A stretch of DNA of 64,000 bases from Jiulongibacter sp966250325 (GTDB taxonomy: Bacteria; Bacteroidota; Bacteroidia; Cytophagales; Spirosomataceae): contig CBINGY010000009.1 in NCBI GenBank assembly GCA_966250325.1, forward strand, positions 1 through 64,000, given 5' to 3'. Below the pieces are notes generated by a model. It had not been told where the DNA came from. It was given only the letters and a program-made list of their open reading frames with translations, and made no database searches. Each line of letters starts with the position of its first letter. Position 1 is the stretch's first letter. Positions 8,454-15,961 of the stretch are shown here, one piece after another. The position numbers were made by a program, and so were the translations under genes.

Positions 8454-9471
8454 AGTTCATCGGTAACGATTCTCCCACAAAGCCCTGCGACTGCTGCACC
8501 GCATAAATCTCCTTCACCACCTTGGCGGTTTTGTGGTGGCCGGTGTGGCTCCAGCCCGGCGGCATGAAAAGATACAGGATCTTGTTTTTGATACCCGGGG
8601 CATTCCAGACGTCTTTGGCCAGCTCCACAAACTCACTGAAATACACATCGTAGAGATTGGCCGAGTTGATACGCCGGGTGATGCCGTATTCGATGGGCAC
8701 ACTCAGGTCTTCTTCCTGGTAGGTTTTAAATACCCGATCCCAGATATTGAGCAGGTTACAGAAATTGGTATCCATGTACAGGGGATTGCGGGCGTGGTGT
8801 ACGCGGTGATGCGAGGGCGTAAGAATAAACTTCCCCAGAAAACCCAGCCGGGCGTCTTTGATCACGTTTTCTCCCAGATGGATGAGAGCCCCCCAGAAGC
8901 CATCAATAAACATGATGGTAAAGAGCATGGCCGGCTCTATGCCCGCCAGAATACAGATACCTGCCCGGATGGTATCGGCATAGGCACCTTCCAGAAAAAA
9001 GTGGGCGTAGGTGACTGAAAGATTCATGTCTTCAGGGGTGTGGTGTGTGCTGTGAAAACACCAGAACAGCCGCACCTTATGCCCGAAATAGTGGTAAATG
9101 AAGTGCGAAAACTCCCAGACGATGTAGCCATAAATAAACCAATACCAGGTGAAGTGGGTCTGAAACGGAGCATACTGCTGCACATGAGCGATCATAAAAC
9201 CCACCACGCCGATAGCCACAAACCGCCCGATGACGCGATTGAGCACATAAATGAGGAAGTTGGTCTGATATACCCGCGTCTGCGGTTTTTTGTGAATGAT
9301 ACCGGCCAGCAGCTCCACCACCACCAGCAGCGGCACCACAGGCACCAGAATACTGGTAATGCCTTCATAGGTTTTAAAGACGCTGTAATCCCCGGCCTTG
9401 ATGAAGTTAATGAGCCCCTCCAGCCCAAAAAACAGCCAGATTTCTTTCCAGAGAGTTTCTAATAGTTCCAT
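8452..9471 (-). CDS. Sterol desaturase / fatty acid hydroxylase family membrane protein
   Basis: Integral membrane di-iron oxygenase of the FA_hydroxylase superfamily (PF04116), 339 residues. Hydrophobic helices at about residues 40-60 and 75-95 precede the histidine clusters that bind the two irons: H123-x3-H127 with H131, H140-x2-H143-H144 (HSTHH) and H221/H222-x2-H225-H226 (HHRVHH), with H198 in between. The cluster pattern is complete, so the enzyme should be active. Bacterial members hydroxylate or desaturate sterols, carotenoids or lipids; nothing here identifies the substrate. Single gene, convergent with the secreted hydrolase. The upstream side opens into a 440-bp gap that leads to the cassette island. 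Confidence 0.9.
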   Translation of the reverse strand: MELLETLWKEIWLFFGLEGLINFIKAGDYSVFKTYEGITSILVPVVPLLVVVELLAGIIHKKPQTRVYQTNFLIYVLNRVIGRFVAIGVVGFMIAHVQQYAPFQTHFTWYWFIYGYIVWEFSHFIYHYFGHKVRLFWCFHSTHHTPEDMNLSVTYAHFFLEGAYADTIRAGICILAGIEPAMLFTIMFIDGFWGALIHLGENVIKDARLGFLGKFILTPSHHRVHHARNPLYMDTNFCNLLNIWDRVFKTYQEEDLSVPIEYGITRRINSANLYDVYFSEFVELAKDVWNAPGIKNKILYLFMPPGWSHTGHHKTAKVVKEIYAVQQSQGFVGESLPMN

Positions 9472-9613
9472 AGGGTTAATGCTTAGATGCCCGAAGATAG
9501 AAAAATCTGATAATGGAAGATTAATGGGGGACTAATGAGAGCCCGCCGTTCCAAATAAAAAGCCCAAAAGAAAAACACACACAAAATACATTTGTGCTAA
9601 ATGCCAAAAAACC

Positions 9614-9621
9614 TATATTTG
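9614..9621 (+). promoter_or_regulatory. Candidate leader promoter (-7 box) for the cassette array
   Basis: TATATTTG matches TAnnTTTG exactly, 37 bases before the GTTAGCC heptamer. In integrons a promoter next to attI drives the first cassettes, and this box is in the right place and orientation. The assignment is positional inference only. Confidence 0.3.
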
Positions 9622-9657
9622 AAAAGATGCTACAGATAGCCCGCAATAGCACAGCTT

Positions 9658-9664
9658 GTTAGCC
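9658..9664 (+). other. Possible attI- or attC-type crossover heptamer
   Basis: GTTAGCC matches the integron consensus GTTRRRY at six of seven positions and shares GTTAGC with the right end of the second attC-like site. It marks the likely start of the first cassette. No folded attC structure is visible to its left, so it would be an attI-type site or a truncated attC. Confidence 0.3.
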
Positions 9665-9687
9665 TCAGAAAATCTAATTTAACCCGC

Positions 9688-9867
9688 ATGAGTTCTGAAC
9701 CAGTAACTTTCCTTTTTCTCAATCCTGGATACGGAATTGTTTTGCATATATCCGACAGTAAACGCTTAGCAATGTTTTTGTTACTGACTACTAATTCTTT
9801 ACAAGAATATAAAGGAGTTCTGGTTAATAACGATCCCGATAGTTATCGGGACGCTATACGGGTATAA
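9688..9867 (+). CDS. Possible 59-residue small ORF in the first cassette
   Basis: An ATG-initiated frame of 59 codons (MSSEPVTFLFLNPGYG...) sits between the GTTAGCC heptamer and the TIR-SIR2 gene. Its last 11 codons read through a palindrome (TCCCGATA GT TATCGGGA), which would encode DPDSYRD, a peptide that arises whenever such palindromes are translated. I recognise no family. It may be a remnant or fortuitous. Confidence 0.2.
   Translation: MSSEPVTFLFLNPGYGIVLHISDSKRLAMFLLLTTNSLQEYKGVLVNNDPDSYRDAIRV
9834..9851. repeat. 18-bp palindrome TCCCGATA-GT-TATCGGGA
   Basis: Perfect 8-bp arms around a two-base centre. As far as I recall, this CCCGATA/TATCGGG palindrome is a dispersed repeat in several Bacteroidota genomes. 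Only one copy is seen in this window. It lies 62 bases before the TIR-SIR2 start codon. Confidence 0.6.
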
Positions 9868-9913
9868 TTGCGTGAATACTAATATTATGTAGCAGTATAA
9901 AAAATATAAATCA

Positions 9914-11320
9914 ATGAGAGTTTTCATTTCATTTTCGCAAAAAGATAGGGATTTTGCCCTGAAATTGAGAGACAACCTTTCAATGCAAAATGACATTGAT
10001 ATTATAATAACTGATGAAGATGAATTTGAATTTGGCCGAGAATTAAGGAATAGAATTCGCCATAAAATTATTGATTCTGATTATTTTATCATTATTCTTT
10101 CTAGATATTCCATTAAGTCAAAATATCTAAGAATTGAATTGGATAGATTTATATTTGAAGAAATAAAAAGTGAAAGGCAAACAATAATTCCGATAGCCGT
10201 TGACGAATATGCTTATGAATTTCCTATACTACCAGAAATAAGCAGAAGAGAAATAATTAATTTCAGTAAAGATTGGGATTCTGGTTTGAAATCACTATTA
10301 CTAAAGTTAAACCAAGCGAATAAACCCAAAATATATATAAAAGAAGCAGACCCAAATGAAATAAAGAAAATCAATGATGACCATTTAAGAGAGCTTAAAA
10401 AGGAATTTACAAAAGGTAATTTATGTCTTTTCGCTGGGGCTGGAATTTCAATAAAAGCAGGTATTCCAAATTGGAGCCTTCTATTAAAGGGGCTTTTACA
10501 AAACTTAGTTGATAAACAACTTGGGTCATTAAGTCTAGATCCTAAACGACAAAAAGATCTTGCAGAATTTTATTATGATGAATTTGGTGTTTCATCTCTC
10601 ATAGTTGGCCAATACCTAAAAAATGGTTTAAATGAAACATTTTTAACTGACGTTAGGGATGCTCTTTATGTCAACAATCCTCAAACAAGCGATATGTTGG
10701 ATGCCATTGTTGAACTTTGTAGACCACAAAGGGAAAAAAAGAGTTTAAATGCAATTATAACTTTTAATTTTGATGATTTAATAGAAGTAAATCTGGATAA
10801 CCAGCGAATAAAATATAAATCCATATTTTCAGAAGGGCATCGTGCAACAAACTCAGAAATTCCAATTTATCACCCTCATGGTTACCTTCCTAGAAATAAA
10901 GAATTAACAATAGATAATGAAATTGTATTTTCTGAAGATGCATATCATTCTCAATTTATTGATCCGTTCAGCTGGTCGAATTTGGTACAACTTAATCAAC
11001 TCAGTAATACCACATGTCTATTAGCTGGTATCAGTCTGACAGATCCAAACCTAAGAAGATTATTAGATGTGTCAATGCGGAAGAACCCTGATAAACAATT
11101 AAGACATTACATATTCAAAAAAAGATATAACGCAGATGAAATACTTAAAAAATTGAGCGACTCAGAATTGAAGCAAGATAAAAAATTCCTTACTAAAAAC
11201 CTCATTTATATGACTGAGTTGCTGGAAGAGCAAGACGCCAGGAAATTAGGTTTAAATGTAATTTGGGTAAATAGTTTTGAAGACATATCGGAATTTTTAA
11301 AAAAGTTAGTAAATGATTAA
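9914..11320 (+). CDS. TIR-SIR2 fusion protein, putative NAD+-consuming antiphage effector
   Basis: A 468-residue protein joining two NAD-handling domains. Residues 1-140 are a TIR domain: VFISFSQKD at the first strand, and Glu75 in SKYLRIELDRF at the position of the catalytic glutamate of NADase TIRs. Residues 160-440 are a SIR2-like domain (SIR2_2 type): FAGAGIS 173-179 with P185/W187, ITFNFDDL with Asn285, YHPHGY with His322, and GISLTDPN. Asn285 and His322 match the catalytic pair of SIR2 NADases, and their spacing is like that in Thoeris ThsA. No signal peptide or membrane helix, so cytoplasmic. Codon use is AT-rich, unlike the flanking genes. An attC-like hairpin follows directly after the stop. 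By family knowledge, infection-triggered NAD+ depletion is the likely role; the trigger is unknown. Confidence 0.85.
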   Translation: MRVFISFSQKDRDFALKLRDNLSMQNDIDIIITDEDEFEFGRELRNRIRHKIIDSDYFIIILSRYSIKSKYLRIELDRFIFEEIKSERQTIIPIAVDEYAYEFPILPEISRREIINFSKDWDSGLKSLLLKLNQANKPKIYIKEADPNEIKKINDDHLRELKKEFTKGNLCLFAGAGISIKAGIPNWSLLLKGLLQNLVDKQLGSLSLDPKRQKDLAEFYYDEFGVSSLIVGQYLKNGLNETFLTDVRDALYVNNPQTSDMLDAIVELCRPQREKKSLNAIITFNFDDLIEVNLDNQRIKYKSIFSEGHRATNSEIPIYHPHGYLPRNKELTIDNEIVFSEDAYHSQFIDPFSWSNLVQLNQLSNTTCLLAGISLTDPNLRRLLDVSMRKNPDKQLRHYIFKKRYNADEILKKLSDSELKQDKKFLTKNLIYMTELLEEQDARKLGLNVIWVNSFEDISEFLKKLVND

Positions 11321-11395
11321 CCGCTACAAAACGGCTGTGCTTTGACGACAGATTTGGCTTTCGCCAAAAACCGTCGCAAAGCATAGCCGTTATGG
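11315..11395 (+). other. attC-like recombination site 1 (integron cassette end)
   Basis: The arm AACGGCTGTGCTTTG (11330-11344) pairs with CAAAGCATAGCCGTT (11377-11391), with one mismatch in 15. An inner stem TTTGGC / GCCAAA with loop TTTC lies at 11354-11369. Unpaired bases sit between the stems, as in attC. The right end is GTTATGG (11389-11395), a GTTRRRY-like crossover. A candidate left R'' box, GATTAAC at 11315-11321 (six of seven to RYYYAAC), overlaps the TAA stop of the TIR-SIR2 gene. No T-run follows, so it is not a terminator. Confidence 0.65.
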
Positions 11396-11417
11396 GTAAT
11401 TAAAAAATTTAGAAGCT

Positions 11418-12854
11418 ATGATCTATTACAAATACAAATCAGATACAAAATATACTGAAGAAATATTTACTTCCGGAAAAGTGTTTCTTTCTAATGCTAA
11501 TGGACTAAATGATCCTTTTGAATGTTCTCTTCAAGATATTGGGAAAGATTGGATATCAGAACAAATAAAGCAAATGAAATCAGCAGCAGTTTCTGGCTTC
11601 GTTATGGCTGCAATAAAAGGAAAAAAAGATGGAATGTTCTTTGGTCTAAATTCGAATGAAATTGAAGATTCACTTGCACCACTAAAAACTTTAGAAACAC
11701 TTGAAGAAAAGTTTGATTACTATTATTCTACGATGAAGAAAATCAATGGTAATCCACCTAGTAATCCTGACAAATTATTTTCACAAATAGATGCCCAATT
11801 ACTAGATGTTGGAATCTTTAGTTTGTCAAGTATTCATGACCATCCATTAATGTGGGCACATTATGGTGGAGATCACTACGGTTTAAATATTGGATTTAGA
11901 AAGCAACCAGATTCAAAATTAAATAATGAAAATCACTTTTTACCAGTAATATATTCAGACGAACTACCTGAAATGTCAAAGGATGGATTTAAGACTCAAA
12001 TGACTTTTAGTAGTGATGAATATGGTCGATTGTATTCTTCTAGTTATAAAATATCATTCGAAGATGAAACTTTTAAAAAGGCAATTAGTACAAAACCTTC
12101 TTGCTGGAGTTATGAAAAAGAATGGAGATACGTTGAACCCTTTAAAGGGCTCTACAATTGGCCAGGTCAAATTGAAGAGGTAACCTTTGGCTTAAGATGT
12201 CCAGATAATCGTATTAATCACTATATTAATCTGATTGAAGAAAACGTCCTAAATGAAGTAAGACTCTACAGGATAGTAAAATCTCAAGGCACAAATAGAC
12301 TAAAGAGAATTGAACACGACAAACCAATCTCTAAGCCTGATTTAGAAAAAATTAAATCAAAAGTAAAAACACCTAAAACACAATTTACAACGGAAGAATT
12401 TGAAGCCAAACTAGAAAGACTTCTTCAACAAGAAAGATATGGAGAAGTAATATTCCAAACAGAAGAAAATTTAAAGACAAATCCAAACTCTCCAACCTTA
12501 CTTCACTTTAAAGGAGTCGCACATGGCTTATCCAATCAGCCAGAAAAAGCTTTAGAATGTTATTCAAAGTATTGTGAACTTTATCCTGAAAGTGGGCAAG
12601 CATGGTATCAAAAATCATGCTCTCTAATCCAATTAGGTCGTCATGAAGAAGCATTGCAAGATTTGGTTAAGGCCTATAAACTTGACAAAACAGATCCAAG
12701 CATTCCTTATAATCTAGCTATCGAAATATTACACGTAAATAATGATCTGAAAGAAGCATCGAAGTATTTAAAAATTGCTGATATACTAGGTCACAGAAAA
12801 GCAATATTACTTATAAACGAAATCGAAAAAGAGCAAACTACCCATAACAAGTGA
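11418..12854 (+). CDS. DUF2971 and TPR domain protein (cassette gene)
   Basis: A 478-residue cytoplasmic protein. Residues 1-285 carry DUF2971: the start MIYYKYKSDTKYTEEIF, then ANGLNDPFEC, the core IFSLSSIHDHPLMWAHYGGDHYGLNIGF, and CWSYEKEWRYVE. These are the conserved MW-HY-GxxxGF and W-YE-EWR elements of the family. Residues 325-475 form about four TPR units (for example QPEKALECYSKYCELYPESG and RHEEALQDLVKAYKLDKTDP), suggesting a partner-binding platform. DUF2971 has no firmly established activity that I know of, but it recurs in defence-type islands. It is the only gene between two attC-like sites, so it forms a complete cassette (11390-12903). Only 22 bases separate the left site from the ATG, so a promoter would have to lie in or before that site. 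Confidence 0.8.
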   Translation: MIYYKYKSDTKYTEEIFTSGKVFLSNANGLNDPFECSLQDIGKDWISEQIKQMKSAAVSGFVMAAIKGKKDGMFFGLNSNEIEDSLAPLKTLETLEEKFDYYYSTMKKINGNPPSNPDKLFSQIDAQLLDVGIFSLSSIHDHPLMWAHYGGDHYGLNIGFRKQPDSKLNNENHFLPVIYSDELPEMSKDGFKTQMTFSSDEYGRLYSSSYKISFEDETFKKAISTKPSCWSYEKEWRYVEPFKGLYNWPGQIEEVTFGLRCPDNRINHYINLIEENVLNEVRLYRIVKSQGTNRLKRIEHDKPISKPDLEKIKSKVKTPKTQFTTEEFEAKLERLLQQERYGEVIFQTEENLKTNPNSPTLLHFKGVAHGLSNQPEKALECYSKYCELYPESGQAWYQKSCSLIQLGRHEEALQDLVKAYKLDKTDPSIPYNLAIEILHVNNDLKEASKYLKIADILGHRKAILLINEIEKEQTTHNK

Positions 12855-12909
12855 TATGAGATCAGATTGGCTATCGCCAAATCCGCTCCATATCACCAAA
12901 CCGTTAGCA
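12842..12909 (+). other. attC-like recombination site 2 (integron cassette end)
   Basis: The left box CCATAAC (12842-12848) overlaps the end of the DUF2971 gene. The arms GTGATATG (12851-12858) and CATATCAC (12889-12896) pair perfectly. An inner stem GATTGGC / GCCAAATC with loop TATC resembles that of site 1. The right end is GTTAGCA (12903-12909). CCATAAC is the exact reverse complement of GTTATGG, the sequence at the start of this same cassette, as expected when a cassette circle closes. Confidence 0.7.
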
Positions 12910-12931
12910 GCAAGGCTATGAACCCTAGAAA

Positions 12932-13957
12932 ATGACAGACGAAACAATGATAAACCGACTTGAATTACATTACTATTTCAGTAATGACGACAAGACGCAC
13001 TCAATGGACGCTGTAATAAGAAATAAATGCGAACACGAACTGCTACAAATTGTAAGCACAATTTCTAAAGAGCTTAATGTTCAAATAAAAACTGAAACAG
13101 AGGCCTATGATGAAGGCGGATTAAAAGAATTCTACACATTTATTGGGACAGCAGAAGGACAAGCCATTATGACTCTTGCTAATCTAGCAGTTGCGTCATT
13201 GGCAGTTTTACTGTCAAGAATACCTTTAAAAAAATCAAAGCTTGATAAACAAGAACAGCAAATGAGCATAGAGGAGAAAAAACTTAACATCGAAGCCCTA
13301 AGAATAAACATTGAATTACTCAAAAAGGAACTCGAATTGAAAAACATTCAAACTACCAATGCAAACATTGAAAAAATTGATTACATAATTACAAATAACA
13401 TTAAAATTTTAAAGCATAAATCGAATTTTTATAAGGCACTTTACAACTATCCAAAAGTTAAACGACTTTCAACAGTAAAACTAGATGAAAATAGAAAACC
13501 AATTGAAGAACCAAGATTTGTTGAGAGGAGTGACTTTGATAAGTTCATATTAGAGAGCGACAATTTACTGCCAATTACAGACGACACAGCTACAATTGAA
13601 ATCATTTCTCCAGTTTTAAAAAAAGGTAAATATAAATGGAGAGGTATATACAATAAATTGGCTCAACCGATTGAGTTTTCAATGAATGACAAAGAATTTA
13701 AAGAGGATATTATTCAAGATAGAATTTCATTTAAAACCGGCACTTTCATTGACTGTGTACTTGAAATTACAAGAAAAATTGACGACTTAGGAAATGTTTA
13801 CAATTCGAATTATTCCGTACTAACCGTATTGAGACAGCATGATGAAGGAATTTCAATTGAAACATCTCAAGGTAAAAAGTACAGACAGAGGAAGGAGGCG
13901 GACAATTCTCAGATGAAACTTTTTGACAACTTCAATGATGACAATTGTGGTAAATAG
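12932..13957 (+). CDS. Hypothetical membrane/coiled-coil protein (cassette-like gene)
   Basis: A 341-residue protein of no named family that I recognise. Residues 10-75 look like a small folded domain (HYYFSNDDKTHSMDAVIRNKCEHELL, ending EAYDEGGLKE). One hydrophobic segment follows at about 78-96 (IMTLANLAVASLAVLLS), then a long Lys/Glu/Leu-rich coiled coil at about 98-145. The remaining 190 residues are mixed and beta-rich, including a stretch around GKYKWRGIYNKLAQPIEF. It starts 22 bases after the crossover of attC-like site 2 and shares the low GC of its two neighbours, so it belongs to the acquired block. No attC-like hairpin follows its TAG stop, so the third cassette is truncated or fused to the chromosome. 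The context suggests defence, but the sequence does not show it. Confidence 0.75.
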   Translation: MTDETMINRLELHYYFSNDDKTHSMDAVIRNKCEHELLQIVSTISKELNVQIKTETEAYDEGGLKEFYTFIGTAEGQAIMTLANLAVASLAVLLSRIPLKKSKLDKQEQQMSIEEKKLNIEALRINIELLKKELELKNIQTTNANIEKIDYIITNNIKILKHKSNFYKALYNYPKVKRLSTVKLDENRKPIEEPRFVERSDFDKFILESDNLLPITDDTATIEIISPVLKKGKYKWRGIYNKLAQPIEFSMNDKEFKEDIIQDRISFKTGTFIDCVLEITRKIDDLGNVYNSNYSVLTVLRQHDEGISIETSQGKKYRQRKEADNSQMKLFDNFNDDNCGK

Positions 13958-14038
13958 AGAAAGCACACCCACTTCCCCCCCTTCAATCAACTCAAACCCC
14001 ACCAAATCAGTATATTTCCACAGCCAAACCATGCATGC

Positions 14039-15043
14039 ATGCGAATCTTTCTGTGTACTTCCTGTGGAAACGAGGTGTTTTTTGAGAATACGCAATGTCT
14101 TTCCTGTGGCAGCCCACTCGGGTTTGACCCGGAGCATATGCGTATGATTACCGTGGAGGATTCGCACCGATACTGCGGCAATCAGGCTCATGGCGTGTGT
14201 AACTGGCTTTTGCCGGCTTCTTCGCCGGAGACCTTTTGTGTTTCCTGCTCCACCAATAAGACCATCCCCAATCTCGCCGAACCCGGCACTCCGGAGAAAT
14301 GGAAACGCATAGAAATCGCCAAACACCGGGTTTTCTATAACCTGCTGAAACTCGGTTTGCGGTTTTCCTACGAGGTATGGGGGCAGTGGGTGCCCCTTCA
14401 GTTTGAGTTTCTGCAGTCGAAACCCCACGAGCATATCCTCACCGGCCACAGCCACGGGCTCATCACCCTGAATATCAACGAGGCAGACCCCGTGGAACAG
14501 ACCAAAGTCAAACAGGATCTGAACGAAAAATACCGCAGCCTTATCGGGCATTTCAGGCATGAGCTGGGGCATTATTATTGGGAAACGCTGGTGGCACCCT
14601 ACCCCGACAGACTCGCTGCCTGCCGGGAATTGTTTGGCGATGAGCGGTCAGATTACACCACTGCCCTGCAGCACTACTACCAAAACGGCCCGCAGCAGTA
14701 CCGGCAGGAGGACTTTGTGAGTGTGTACGCCGCTGCCCATCCCTGGGAAGACTGGGCCGAAACCTGGGCTCATTATCTGCATATCATGGATACTGCAGAT
14801 ACGGCCAGCTCCTACGGCGTAAATCTGGACAGAGCCGTAAAAACCGATATGCGGCTTTTCAGCGAGGTGTATGAGATTCGGGATTTTTCAAAAATTCTGG
14901 CTTCTGCCATCCCCGTTTTTGTGTTTGCCAATTCCCTGAACAGCGGCATGGGTCTGCCCCCGCTCTACCCCTTTCAGCTCACCGGAAACATTGAGCAAAA
15001 GCTGAATTTTATTCATACGCTGTGTCTGGAGGAGAGGGGTTGA
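14039..15043 (+). CDS. Putative zinc-binding metallopeptidase with N-terminal zinc ribbons
   Basis: A 334-residue protein of the 'putative zinc-binding metallopeptidase' family (DUF2248 / peptidase_Mx type). The N terminus has cysteine pairs C6-x2-C9, C20-x2-C23 and further cysteines to about residue 70 (FCVSCS), building zinc ribbons. The catalytic motif is H174-E-L-G-H178 in FRHELGHYYWE, with a downstream conserved segment HPWEDWAETWAHYLHIMD that probably supplies the third ligand. No signal peptide, so cytoplasmic. Base composition returns to that of the core genome here, so this gene marks the right flank of the AT-rich island. The physiological substrate is unknown. Start ATG 14039 gives an N terminus directly at the first zinc ribbon. 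Confidence 0.85.
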   Translation: MRIFLCTSCGNEVFFENTQCLSCGSPLGFDPEHMRMITVEDSHRYCGNQAHGVCNWLLPASSPETFCVSCSTNKTIPNLAEPGTPEKWKRIEIAKHRVFYNLLKLGLRFSYEVWGQWVPLQFEFLQSKPHEHILTGHSHGLITLNINEADPVEQTKVKQDLNEKYRSLIGHFRHELGHYYWETLVAPYPDRLAACRELFGDERSDYTTALQHYYQNGPQQYRQEDFVSVYAAAHPWEDWAETWAHYLHIMDTADTASSYGVNLDRAVKTDMRLFSEVYEIRDFSKILASAIPVFVFANSLNSGMGLPPLYPFQLTGNIEQKLNFIHTLCLEERG

Positions 15044-15069
15044 GTAAAACGCCCGCCCATATTCCTCTC

Positions 15070-15340
15070 CCAGAGTCTCCCAGTCTGCCGACTAGCAGGC
15101 GTAAGGGACTCGGCGAAGCTGTTCGTTAATCCACCAAATACGCTTTCCTTACGCAGAGTCTCCCCGTCTGCCGACTAGCAGGCGTCAGGGACTCGGCGAA
15201 GCACACAGTTAATCTTGCTCTCGCAAAGTCTCCTTAAGGGACTCTGCGAAGCACCTAGTTAATCCACCAAATACGTTTTCCTCCCGCAGAGTCTCCCAGT
15301 CTGCCGACTAGCAGGCGTCAGGGACTCTGCGAAGCACATA
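15070..15340. repeat. Cluster of four REP-type palindromic repeats upstream of the RAYT gene
   Basis: Four copies at about 15070-15120, 15153-15204, 15223-15254 (short form) and 15286-15337. Each has a left arm GCAGAGTC-TCC (CAGAGTC, GCAGAGTC, GCAAAGTC, GCAGAGTC) and a right arm GGGACTCTGC or GGGACTCGGC followed by GAAGC. Three carry the same internal hairpin CTGCCGACTAGCAGGCG. The linkers also repeat (GTTAATCCACCAAATACG). This accounts for the 350-bp gap between genes; no ORF is plausible here. Confidence 0.85.
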
Positions 15341-15392
15341 TTTTGCCAACCAAATACTATTACTAATTTAGACCCAAACTACTGAATCAGCA

Positions 15393-15959
15393 TTGGCAAT
15401 AAATATTAAACGCACCGAAAGAGAAGCTCTGTTCTTTATAACATTCACCTGTTACAAATGGATGAATCTGTTTGAAATAACGGAGACCTATAATGCTGTG
15501 TACAAGTGGCTTGCGTATCTATCGACCCAAAACATAAAAACTGCCGGTTTTGTGATCATGCCAAATCACCTGCATTGTATGATCTATCTTCCTGCGGAGT
15601 CAAAAGATCTCGATATTGTGGTAGGTAATGGAAAACGTTTTATGGCTTATGAAATAGTTAAAAGGTTGAGAATTCAGAAGGAGTATGATCTTCTGGAAAC
15701 CCTGGCCAAAGGTGTGAGCCGAAGGGAGGCTAAAAATGGAAAGCTTCATCAGGTTTTTGAGTCTTCTTTTGATGCCCAGCTTTGTATTTCATTGGATTTC
15801 ACCAAAACCAAATTGGATTATATGCATCAGAATCCCGTTCAAAAGAAGTGGAATTTGGCAGGTAGTTTTGATCAGTATTCTCATTCCTCAGCGAGGTTTT
15901 ATGAGTTTAACGAACCGCATGAAAAGGTTGAGCTTACGAGTTATTTGGATTTGATTTGA
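15393..15959 (+). CDS. REP-associated tyrosine transposase (RAYT, Y1/HUH family)
   Basis: A 188-residue member of the IS200/IS605-related single-strand transposases. The HUH metal-binding motif is visible as PNHLHCMIYL, preceded by the strand FFITFTCYKW. The C-terminal segment LDYMHQNPVQKKWNLAG and HSSARFYEF is typical of this family. Palindromic REP repeats lie on both sides, the pattern of domesticated RAYTs that act on REP/BIME elements. The frame is open from TTG 15393, which I take as the start; no ATG precedes the conserved region, and an in-frame TAG lies 24 bases upstream. The full domain is present without frameshift, so it is probably functional. It could be mistaken for an ordinary IS200 element, but no IS ends are seen. 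Confidence 0.88.
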   Translation: MAINIKRTEREALFFITFTCYKWMNLFEITETYNAVYKWLAYLSTQNIKTAGFVIMPNHLHCMIYLPAESKDLDIVVGNGKRFMAYEIVKRLRIQKEYDLLETLAKGVSRREAKNGKLHQVFESSFDAQLCISLDFTKTKLDYMHQNPVQKKWNLAGSFDQYSHSSARFYEFNEPHEKVELTSYLDLI

Positions 15960-15961
15960 AG

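Larger units (their letters stand above)
9472..9687. other. Non-coding region upstream of the cassette island
   Basis: No credible gene is seen here. It holds two exact TAnnTTTG boxes (TACATTTG 9587-9594, TATATTTG 9614-9621) pointing toward the island, and the heptamer GTTAGCC at 9658-9664. Base composition shifts from GC-balanced to AT-rich within this stretch, so the left junction of the acquired DNA is probably between about 9500 and 9665. Confidence 0.5.

Noticed and set aside
8533..9462. Two long plus-strand ORFs opposite the sterol desaturase gene
   Set aside because: They are antisense shadows; the minus strand carries the complete histidine-cluster protein.
11315..11395. Rho-independent terminator after the TIR-SIR2 gene
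   Set aside because: The long hairpin has no T-run, contains unpaired bases, ends in a GTTRRRY-like heptamer and shares its inner stem with a second site; attC-like fits better.
9471..14039. Prophage or transposon as the source of the AT-rich island
   Set aside because: No transposase, phage integrase, terminal inverted repeats or phage structural gene is visible in it; the only transposase nearby, the RAYT at 15393, lies outside with its own REP repeats.
15070..15340. CRISPR array
   Set aside because: The repeats are palindromic with irregular spacing, the linkers are themselves repeated and there are no cas genes; RAYT-associated REPs explain them.
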